The translations under genes and the position numbers were made by a program. From Bacteroidia bacterium (GTDB lineage: Bacteria; Bacteroidota; Bacteroidia; Cytophagales; Cyclobacteriaceae), in NCBI GenBank assembly GCA_030426345.1, contig JAUHYU010000059.1, positions 1 through 32,997 on the forward strand: a stretch of 32,997 nt of DNA, written 5' to 3'. Below, in pieces: positions 24,001-30,438 of this stretch; within the stretch, counting starts at the first letter, position 1; the number at the start of each line of letters is the position of its first letter. Below the pieces are notes generated by a model that was given only the letters and a program-made list of their open reading frames with translations, searched no databases and had not been told where the DNA came from.

Positions 24001-24918
24001 TCAGGCTAATAGGTTGCCAAATTGCTTGTTAAATCCATGAATTCCCTGTAGCCCCCCTGTATGGATAGCCAATATTTTTTCGCCGGGTTCGTATAATCCA
24101 GCTTTTATCTGATCATATATTCCAAACAGCAATTTTCCAGTATAGATAGGATCAAGCTGGATAGCGTGTTTTTTTTTGAATCTGTTGATAAATGAAATTA
24201 GGTTATAATCATATTTGGCATACCCCCCAAAGTGGTAATCAGTGATTAAGCCCCAATTGTCATAAATAATGTGCCCAAAATCCATGAGCAGCTTTGTAAT
24301 ATCGTCTTTTAAGAAGGCGCCATTTTTCACTACTGGAAAGCCCCACACCTTTTTATCGCCTTTTAGACTGGAAATAATTCCTGCCAAAGTGGCTCCAGTG
24401 CCGCAAGCGCAACAAATGTGATTAAATATTTTTTCATCAGGTGTGAGAATTTCTGTGCACCCTTGCACAGCAAGCATATTTGCGCCTCCTTCCGGCAACA
24501 AGTAAAACTCCCCAAATTGTTTCTTTAGATTTTCGATAAATTCAGGACCGGTTTTGTTTCGATAATCTGACCTAGAAATGTAATGGAGATTCATGCCATT
24601 TACCGATGCTTCTTCCAAGGTTGGATTTAAGGGCAGGTTTTCTTCACCACGAATAATTCCTATGGATTTGAAGCTATATTTTTTTCCGGCATAGGCTACA
24701 GCATGGATGTGATTGGAATATGCGCCGCCAAAAGTCAGCAATGTGTGAAAACCCTTTTCGCGCGCATCTATCAAATTATATTTCAATTTCCGGTATTTAT
24801 TGCCCGAAATCCATGGGTCGGTGAGGTCTTCCCTTTTCAAATACAGATCAACTCCGTACCGCTCGATGATTTCATCTTTTATTCGAATAATCGGAGTTTT
24901 GATCATTTCTTCAAACAT
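24001..24918 (-). CDS. ACC deaminase/D-cysteine desulfhydrase family PLP enzyme
   Basis: A 305-residue pyridoxal-phosphate enzyme of fold type II. Members break 1-aminocyclopropane-1-carboxylate or D-cysteine into ammonia and a keto acid. The PLP lysine is Lys41 in SGNKYRKLKYNL; the substrate loop GGAYSNHIHAVAYAGK carries the conserved Ser-Asn-His; the phosphate cup is CCACGTGATLAGI. An enzyme acting on D-cysteine or a related D-amino acid is more usual in Bacteroidota than a plant-growth ACC deaminase, but the sequence alone does not settle this. It lies on the minus strand, convergent with tonB and divergent from the rluD-like gene. Confidence 0.85.
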   Translation of the reverse strand: MFEEMIKTPIIRIKDEIIERYGVDLYLKREDLTDPWISGNKYRKLKYNLIDAREKGFHTLLTFGGAYSNHIHAVAYAGKKYSFKSIGIIRGEENLPLNPTLEEASVNGMNLHYISRSDYRNKTGPEFIENLKKQFGEFYLLPEGGANMLAVQGCTEILTPDEKIFNHICCACGTGATLAGIISSLKGDKKVWGFPVVKNGAFLKDDITKLLMDFGHIIYDNWGLITDYHFGGYAKYDYNLISFINRFKKKHAIQLDPIYTGKLLFGIYDQIKAGLYEPGEKILAIHTGGLQGIHGFNKQFGNLLA

Positions 24919-24967
24919 AACGACAATTTAATTAATTCCTCGAGAAAACTAATTCATGGATTTTCCA

Positions 24968-24975
24968 TAGTTTTG
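24968..24975 (+). promoter_or_regulatory. Predicted -7 box of the RluD-like gene, implying a very short leader
   Basis: TAGTTTTG matches TAnnTTTG and ends only 6 bases before the ATG at 24982. Transcription would begin within about 0-5 bases of the start codon. No good -33 box is seen, so the call is tentative. Confidence 0.4.
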
Positions 24976-24981
24976 CTCTTC

Positions 24982-26010
24982 ATGCACGAAGAAGAAAATT
25001 ATGACCACGACAGTGATGAACTGTTTGAGCACCATAGAATAAAAGTTGATCCGGGACAGCAACCGCTGCGCATTGATAAATTCTTGATCGACCGACTACC
25101 GAATGCCTCCCGAAGCAAAATACAAAATGCCATCAAAGACGGCTTTGTACTAGTTGATGATGAACAAATCAAAAGCAACTATAAGGTCAAGCCGGGTGAG
25201 GAGATAGTGATTTCACTTCCAGAACCACCAAGGGACAATGAAGTCGTTGCGGAAGATATTCCGTTAAATATCGTCTACGAAGATGATCATCTGCTTGTGG
25301 TAAACAAACCCGCTGGAATGGTGGTTCATCCTGCATTTCAAAATTGGTCTGGCACGTTGGTCAATGCTTTGGCGTATCATTTCACACAACTACCTGAAAT
25401 GCCAAATAATGAAGGTCGCCCCGGACTAGTACATCGCATAGATAAAGATACTTCCGGGCTATTGGTAATCGCAAAAACAGAGATCGCAATGACAGGATTG
25501 GCCAAGCAATTCTTTGATCATTCTATAGAAAGGACATATTGGGCATTGATTTGGGGGGAACCCAAAGATGCCAAAGGAACAATCAATATACACGTGGGTA
25601 GGAGTTTAAAAGATCGAAGAATTACAGTGGCCTTTCCTGAAGGGGATTTTGGTCGGCATGCCATCACTCATTATGAAGTATTAAAGGAGCTTCGTTATAT
25701 ATCTTTGGTAAAATGCAATCTTGAGACGGGTAGGACGCACCAGATCAGGGCGCACATGAAATATGTTGGACACCCATTATTTGGGGACAAAACATATGGA
25801 GGAGACAAAATCATGAAGGGAACACAGTTTTCTAAGTATAAATCTTTTGTGGAAAATTGTTTTAAAATATTGCCCAGACAAGCACTTCATGCAAAGTCTT
25901 TGGGGTTTATACATCCCGTTACAAAAAAACATATGCAATTTGATTCCGATCTTCCTCAGGATTTTGTCGATGTACTGGAAAAGTGGGAAAACTACGTGCA
26001 ATACAACTAA
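24982..26010 (+). CDS. RluD-type 23S rRNA pseudouridine synthase
   Basis: A 342-residue RluA/RluD-family pseudouridine synthase that turns uridines of 23S rRNA into pseudouridine. An N-terminal S4 domain (about 28-80: LRIDKFLIDRLPNASRSKIQNA) binds RNA. The catalytic Asp154 is in GLVHRIDKDTSGLLVIAKT, and RTHQIRAHMKYVGHPLFGDKTYGG is the second signature, split around 265-285. The frame runs back to 24703, but the upstream part overlaps the divergent gene and codes for nothing like the family; the ATG at 24982 gives the right length. An acidic N-terminal tag (EEENYDHDSDE) precedes the S4 domain, a frequent feature of Bacteroidota members. Confidence 0.92.
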   Translation: MHEEENYDHDSDELFEHHRIKVDPGQQPLRIDKFLIDRLPNASRSKIQNAIKDGFVLVDDEQIKSNYKVKPGEEIVISLPEPPRDNEVVAEDIPLNIVYEDDHLLVVNKPAGMVVHPAFQNWSGTLVNALAYHFTQLPEMPNNEGRPGLVHRIDKDTSGLLVIAKTEIAMTGLAKQFFDHSIERTYWALIWGEPKDAKGTINIHVGRSLKDRRITVAFPEGDFGRHAITHYEVLKELRYISLVKCNLETGRTHQIRAHMKYVGHPLFGDKTYGGDKIMKGTQFSKYKSFVENCFKILPRQALHAKSLGFIHPVTKKHMQFDSDLPQDFVDVLEKWENYVQYN

Positions 26011-26011
26011 A

Positions 26012-26031
26012 AAGCCGGCATATGCCGGCTT
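26012..26031. terminator. Intrinsic terminator between the rluD-like gene and the small minus-strand gene
   Basis: A perfect 20-base palindrome with a GCCGGC core (10-bp arms). On the minus strand it is followed by a run of T, a good terminator for the small gene ending at 26035. On the plus strand the T-run is broken (TTCAGTTATTTATTTTT), so ending of the rluD-like transcript may be less efficient. Confidence 0.8.
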
Positions 26032-26034
26032 CAG

Positions 26035-26304
26035 TTATTTATTTTTAATTGCATTTTCCAAGTCGTCTATCAGCTTTTTAGAAACAGCCCGTGGCTTGGA
26101 TTTTTTATAGCTTTTGAGGTCTGCAAGGGCCTTCTCTCCTATTTCGAACAAGCCAACCGGATTGCCGTCAAATCGAAAGCTTCCCAGTACATATTCTAAT
26201 TTTGATTGCGTAGAAGCATATTTTTCGAGGCCAATTTTTTGGAACTTTTCCAAAGCAGCTTCACATGCTTTTTCTATTTTTTTGATCGTAGCGGGAGTAC
26301 TCAT
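26035..26304 (-). CDS. Small basic helical protein of unknown function
   Basis: An 89-residue protein I do not recognise. It is rich in lysine and alanine, predicted largely helical, with a central FRFDGNPVGLFEIGEKALADL and a C-terminal basic part (SYKKSKPRAVSKKLIDDLENAIKNK). No signal peptide or membrane segment is seen. It has the marks of a real gene: a promoter-like sequence upstream on its own strand (TACTTTTG, 26336-26343), a terminator just after the stop and no overlap with another gene. A nucleic-acid-linked role would suit its charge, but nothing shows it. Confidence 0.7.
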   Translation of the reverse strand: MSTPATIKKIEKACEAALEKFQKIGLEKYASTQSKLEYVLGSFRFDGNPVGLFEIGEKALADLKSYKKSKPRAVSKKLIDDLENAIKNK

Positions 26305-26335
26305 TTTTAGTTTTGGTTTTAGTTGCAGTATTTCG

Positions 26336-26366
26336 CAAAAGTAGGCATAAGATATTTAAGGATAAA
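26336..26366 (-). promoter_or_regulatory. Predicted promoter of the small basic protein gene
   Basis: On the minus strand TACTTTTG (26343 down to 26336) matches the -7 box, with TTTA at 26366-26363 19 bases upstream. The leader would be about 27 bases. Confidence 0.55.
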
Positions 26367-26500
26367 GAACGGTTATTGATATATTTTTCACTTATAATCC
26401 TTTTATAACATTCTACTTAGACTGCTCTTTCTCCGATTAGACTTTTTCATTATAACAGGTTAAATTCACCTTCGAAAGGTAAAGCTGTACCTCATGGAAA

Positions 26501-26559
26501 ATTGATGCTTTCAGACATCTTATGCAGAAGGCATGTGAGATGTCTTTTTCAGAATCAAT
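26501..26559 (+). promoter_or_regulatory. Structured leader before the S9 peptidase gene
   Basis: Nested inverted repeats: ATTGAT 26501-26506 with ATCAAT 26554-26559, and AGACATCT 26513-26520 with AGATGTCT 26538-26545, with ATGC/GCAT (26522-26525/26531-26534) inside. The middle stem is followed by five or so T at 26545-26549, like a weak terminator. It ends 10 bases before the ATG at 26570 and could be an attenuator. A second small stem lies at 26468-26480. The 26305-26500 part otherwise holds only the minus-strand promoter. Confidence 0.45.
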
Positions 26560-26569
26560 ATTTAAACGT

Positions 26570-28474
26570 ATGAAGCATATAATTTTAGTTCTAGTTGGCG
26601 TTTTGGTGCAAATGAATTGCCTACTGGCACAAAATGTCATGACTCCGGAATTACTGTGGCAACTAGGAAAGGTAAGTGCAATTGGTATTACAAAGGATGA
26701 AAAATCCATCGTTTATCAGGTGAAAACTTATGATGCAGCAGCGAACGAAGGAAGTTCTAACCAGTATCAAATATCCGTTGACGGAGGGAAGCCAACAGAG
26801 ATAATTGATGGAGAGTTGTTAGTTAACGACAGACATATTTCCCCCAATGGAGATCACAGGATATCTATTCAAGAGGTAAAACTGGAAAAAGTATTTGGTA
26901 AGGATTACTATCCGGAGTTGGACAAATCTGATGTGCTGATTTATGATGATCTGATGTATCGACATTGGGATACTTGGGAAGATGGTAAATTCAGTCATAT
27001 TTTTCTCTATGAAGGAAACGAAGCTAAAGGAATTGATATCATGGAAGGAGAGCCCTTTAATTGCCCGCAGACGCCATTTGGGGGTGAAGAGGATTATACC
27101 TGGAGCCCTGATGGAAATAAGGTGGTTTATGTCGCCAAAAAGAAATCGGGCAAGGAATACGCCCTTAGTACTAATACGGATTTGTATTCATACAATATTA
27201 CTACTGCAAAAACAACTAATCTGACTGAAGGAATGATGGGGTACGACACTAGCCCGCTTTATGCTCCTGATGGAACCTTGGCCTGGTTGAGCATGAAGAG
27301 AGATGGATATGAATCTGATAAAAATGATATCATTGTCAGAAAAAATGGGGATCAACAAAACCTAACTCAACATTGGGACGGAACAGTAAATTCTTTTGCA
27401 TGGAAAAAAGATGGTTCTGGGCTATATTTTACAGCCGCAACCGATGGAACCATACAGCTTTTTGAAGTGGATTATCCAGGCAAAACCAAGAAAATGCCGC
27501 TCGTAAAGCAAATTACCAAAGGGGATTTTGACATCAATGGTCTTGTTGGCCTGGCTGGGGATAAGATGATTGTATCTCGAACGGATATGAACCATACCGC
27601 CGAATTGTATGCTGTTGACTTACAGAATGGGGCGATGGATCAAATCACTCACGTGAATGACGACAAGTATGAAAAAATCATCCTCAGCAAGGTGGAAAGC
27701 AGGTATATCACCACAACAGACAAAAAGGAAATGTTGGTGTGGGTTATCTATCCTCCCGGATTTGACTCATCTAAAAAATATCCCACCTTACTATATTGCC
27801 AAGGCGGTCCGCAATCTGCGCTTTCCCAGTTTTATTCCTTCAGGTGGAACTTTCAATTGATGGCAGCAAATGGTTATATCGTGGTAGCCCCAAACCGCAG
27901 GGGAATGCCTGGCCATGGCGTGCAGTGGAACGAAGCCATAAGTAAAGACTACGGAGGGCAGGCCATGCAAGATTATCTATCGGCCATCGATGAGGTCGCC
28001 AAAGAAAGTTATGTGGATAAAGATCGGCTGGGAGCCGTTGGAGCAAGTTTCGGCGGATATTCCATTTTTTATCTAGCTGGAATCCATAAAAACCGTTTTA
28101 AGTCCTTTATTTCTCATGATGGTATATATAATATGAAAAGCATGTATGGCACCACAGAAGAATCGTTTTTTGTGAATTGGGATAATGGTGGAGCTTATTG
28201 GGAAACCAAAAACAAAGCGGCTCAGAAAACCTACAAAGATTTCAATCCCATCAACTTCGTCAACAATTGGAATACGCCAATCCTGATCATACAGGGTGGG
28301 AGAGATTATCGCGTTCCAGATGGCCAAGCTCTGGAGGCTTTTCAAGCCGCTCAATTGAAAGGCATTAAAAGTAGGTTGCTGTATTTTCCAAATGAAAATC
28401 ACTGGGTACTTCAGACACAAAACGCTTTAGTGTGGCAGCGAGAGTTTTACCGTTGGCTAAAAGAAACTTTGTGA
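26570..28474 (+). CDS. Secreted S9 family (prolyl oligopeptidase-like) peptidase
   Basis: A 634-residue serine peptidase of family S9 (acylaminoacyl-peptidase/DPP type) that trims peptides in the periplasm or outside the cell. It has a signal peptide (KHIILVLVGVLVQMNCLLAQ), an N-terminal beta-propeller with WSPDG and YAPDG blade motifs (about 20-380), and an alpha/beta-hydrolase domain. The catalytic triad is visible: Ser493 in GASFGGYS, Asp579 in GGRDYRVP and His611 in ENHWV. The frame also opens at an ATG at 26522, but that start lies in the leader hairpin and puts 16 polar residues before the signal peptide, so 26570 is preferred. It stands alone between two non-coding stretches. Confidence 0.93.
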   Translation: MKHIILVLVGVLVQMNCLLAQNVMTPELLWQLGKVSAIGITKDEKSIVYQVKTYDAAANEGSSNQYQISVDGGKPTEIIDGELLVNDRHISPNGDHRISIQEVKLEKVFGKDYYPELDKSDVLIYDDLMYRHWDTWEDGKFSHIFLYEGNEAKGIDIMEGEPFNCPQTPFGGEEDYTWSPDGNKVVYVAKKKSGKEYALSTNTDLYSYNITTAKTTNLTEGMMGYDTSPLYAPDGTLAWLSMKRDGYESDKNDIIVRKNGDQQNLTQHWDGTVNSFAWKKDGSGLYFTAATDGTIQLFEVDYPGKTKKMPLVKQITKGDFDINGLVGLAGDKMIVSRTDMNHTAELYAVDLQNGAMDQITHVNDDKYEKIILSKVESRYITTTDKKEMLVWVIYPPGFDSSKKYPTLLYCQGGPQSALSQFYSFRWNFQLMAANGYIVVAPNRRGMPGHGVQWNEAISKDYGGQAMQDYLSAIDEVAKESYVDKDRLGAVGASFGGYSIFYLAGIHKNRFKSFISHDGIYNMKSMYGTTEESFFVNWDNGGAYWETKNKAAQKTYKDFNPINFVNNWNTPILIIQGGRDYRVPDGQALEAFQAAQLKGIKSRLLYFPNENHWVLQTQNALVWQREFYRWLKETL

Positions 28475-28478
28475 TACA

Positions 28479-28619
28479 TCAAAAATTAATACTTTTTACC
28501 ACATTCGATTTTTCAGCAAGATCTACATACAAGTCTTCCTCCAAGGCATCAATAGGCCATGAGTCTGAAGTACCAATTTGGCCATATTTTGTCCTGTCTA
28601 CAATAGGTCGAAGCGGCAT
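28479..28619 (-). pseudogene. Unrecognised 46-codon frame, possible gene remnant
   Basis: On the minus strand a frame is open from 28637 and has an ATG at 28619, giving 46 codons. Its composition is like a real protein: it begins MPLRPIVDRTKYGQIG and goes on with TSDSWPIDALEEDLYVDLAEKS, an acidic amphipathic helix. In the frame one base off, an ATG just upstream (about 28651) opens into a short peptide, as if a frameshift had broken a longer gene. It lies downstream of the symporter gene on the same strand, 95 bases after its stop. I cannot name a family. It may be a small gene, a decayed C-terminus or chance. Confidence 0.35.
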
Positions 28620-28714
28620 GTATTGTGCCGTAGGTATTTAGGTTCTGCATGATTTTTTCTATTGTATATAGAAAACAGAAGTTTCTATGATATAATTATC
28701 ACTTCGCACAGTAA

Positions 28715-30001
28715 TCATGCTTTACAATTCTCTTTATTTTTTGACCGCCAATAGGTCGCCAATGAAGATCCGGTAATATTCATCATTGGCCCAAAGACCG
28801 CCGGTGCCAAACCAACAGTCGTAATTTTTCCCATTTGCAAGGCGATACCAGAAGCTAGGCCTCCATTTTGCATACCAACTTCCAGTGCGATGGTCCGGCA
28901 TGATTTTTCATCCATTCCCGCCAGTTTACATGCCCAATAACCCAGAAAGTATCCCAACAGATTATGCAAAAGACAGGCGACAATCAATAACAATCCTATT
29001 TCCAATAAGCTGTCTCTGCCTGCGGCGGTGATAATGGTAATAATTACCCCTATTCCTACCATGGATATCATTGCCATTGCCTTTCCAAGAAAATCTTTTG
29101 AGCCTTTAGCGATGACTTTGAAAATAATACCCCCGATGATGGGCAAAACTATAAACCATGAAAGGTCAAAGAACAAACCTTGTATGACGCCATACATGGC
29201 AATCTCTTTTGTAAGGAAGAATATTAGGTTTTTTCCACCAATGATTAATATGGAAATTGCCAATTGTATTATTATTTTCTTTTGTTTCACCACGCCATAA
29301 GCAATTGCATTGAATAATAACCCAGCCAAAATGGGAAGAATCACCATATTAAATATTCCCAACATCATATTCCAAAAATCTATGGGGACGTATTGTTGCG
29401 CCAATACACTCATCAACATCGGGGTAATAAAAGGTGCTAAAAGCGTTGCAATGGCCGTTAACGTAACAGAGAGGGCTAGGTTAGCCTTGGCGATAAATGA
29501 CATAACATTGGAGGCAAGTCCACTGGGTGATGCACCAACCAAGATAATTCCTGCAGCGATTTCTGGAGGAAAACCAAATATAGAAGCAATAGTTACCCCA
29601 ATAATCGGCATGATTGTGAATTGACAAAATAAACCAATTAGAACCCCTTTGGGCATTTTAATTACGCCTGCAAAATCTTTGACGCTCATTTGAGATCCCA
29701 TCCCAAACATGATGATCTGTAATAAGGGAATGATCAACTCTTTAAATTCAAAGTCTCCTACTTTCAGGAAAAACTGAGGGAAATACATAGAAATGGTGAC
29801 AGCTGCAAAAATCCATATTGCATAAGAAAACCCCTTGAGCCTCTCAATACCCTGAAATCCTATGGCGAGCAAAATGAAAAATAAAGAAAGGTAGGGGCCA
29901 GTTTTCGAAGACAATCCCATAATGAGAAAACCTATGAATACCATTAGGCTAATAAAAGCTCCACCTAGAAAAAGTCGATGAGCAAGGTGTATTGATTTCA
30001 T
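28715..30001 (-). CDS. Bile acid:sodium symporter (BASS) family transporter
   Basis: A 428-residue polytopic inner-membrane protein of the BASS/SBF family, which take up organic acids or bile-salt-like anions with sodium. The family core is clear: GMGSQMSVKDFAGVIKMPKG, the sodium-site helix VGASPSGLASNVMSFIAKANLALSVTLT (split around about 155-182) and ALEVGMQNGGLASGIAL near the end. It is about 100 residues longer than usual members, owing to two to three extra membrane segments at the N-terminus (about 10-80). The substrate cannot be told. It is divergent from the oxidoreductase gene and has a strong inverted repeat 30 bases before its start. Confidence 0.87.
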   Translation of the reverse strand: MKSIHLAHRLFLGGAFISLMVFIGFLIMGLSSKTGPYLSLFFILLAIGFQGIERLKGFSYAIWIFAAVTISMYFPQFFLKVGDFEFKELIIPLLQIIMFGMGSQMSVKDFAGVIKMPKGVLIGLFCQFTIMPIIGVTIASIFGFPPEIAAGIILVGASPSGLASNVMSFIAKANLALSVTLTAIATLLAPFITPMLMSVLAQQYVPIDFWNMMLGIFNMVILPILAGLLFNAIAYGVVKQKKIIIQLAISILIIGGKNLIFFLTKEIAMYGVIQGLFFDLSWFIVLPIIGGIIFKVIAKGSKDFLGKAMAMISMVGIGVIITIITAAGRDSLLEIGLLLIVACLLHNLLGYFLGYWACKLAGMDEKSCRTIALEVGMQNGGLASGIALQMGKITTVGLAPAVFGPMMNITGSSLATYWRSKNKENCKA

Positions 30002-30030
30002 TGGGCTATGGTCTATTTGTTTTGTGATGG

Positions 30031-30064
30031 ATTAACTAAATATTGTCAGGAATATTTAGTTAAT
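30031..30064. repeat. 14-bp perfect inverted repeat before the symporter gene
   Basis: ATTAACTAAATATT at 30031-30044 and AATATTTAGTTAAT at 30051-30064 are perfect reverse complements with the 6-base loop GTCAGG. It lies 30-63 bases before the symporter ATG, in the place of a 5' leader or operator. Lack of a T-run speaks against a terminator; an operator for a dimeric regulator or a leader hairpin are the likely choices. Confidence 0.65.
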
Positions 30065-30125
30065 TATACTTAGTTTAGTTCTAACCTCAAAATACCAACC
30101 CAAATGAACTCAAAATGTAAAACCA

Positions 30126-30152
30126 TTGATAAGAAAAATAATTTCTTATCAA
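30126..30152. repeat. 11-bp perfect inverted repeat
   Basis: TTGATAAGAAA at 30126-30136 and TTTCTTATCAA at 30142-30152 are perfect reverse complements with the loop AATAA. It lies 62 bases from the repeat at 30031-30064 and has a different sequence, so the two are not copies of one site. Confidence 0.6.
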
Positions 30153-30389
30153 CAGCATTAAAACCAGACCCGAAGGGATTTCATATAAAAATATGGCTTG
30201 GGCGGCCTGACACCTTGGATGCATGTTTGATGCAAAATGAGAAAAAGGAAATGGAACATTCAACCCAGCGGGTTAACCGAAGGTCATGCCCTACAGAACT
30301 AAAATTACCGATCTTAGAATTGCCCACACATCCAAGCTCCGAACATTAAAATTGACACCAATCAGGGGATATATGGTCTTCGTTGATCT

Positions 30390-30397
30390 TATTTTTG
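30390..30397 (+). promoter_or_regulatory. Predicted -7 box of the oxidoreductase gene
   Basis: TATTTTTG matches TAnnTTTG, 41 bases before the ATG at 30439. No clear -33 box is seen. Confidence 0.45.
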
Positions 30398-30438
30398 GCT
30401 CAGGAAAATACCTTATGAATTCAATAGATAGATTTTAA

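Larger units (their letters stand above)
30002..30438. other. 437-base intergenic region with inverted repeats and doubtful small ORFs
   Basis: The space between the divergent symporter and oxidoreductase genes holds two perfect inverted repeats (entries below), several TTAGTT units at 30056-30080, and small open frames. One runs 30104-30349 (81 codons; unlike any family I know, contains the second hairpin). Another runs 30286-30438 (50 codons), beginning MPYRTKITDLRIA and ending with TAA directly before the oxidoreductase ATG. On the minus strand TTTTG at 30115-30111 and TATTTTG at 30094-30088 may be a symporter promoter. Neither frame can be called a gene with confidence. Confidence 0.45.

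Noticed and set aside
24703-24981. Upstream extension of the RluD-like frame
   Set aside because: It overlaps the divergent PLP-enzyme gene almost entirely and adds 93 residues foreign to the family; the ATG at 24982 gives the normal protein.
30104-30349. 81-codon open frame between symporter and oxidoreductase
   Set aside because: No similarity that I recognise, cysteine- and histidine-scattered composition, and a strong hairpin within its first 16 codons; kept only as a note in the intergenic entry.
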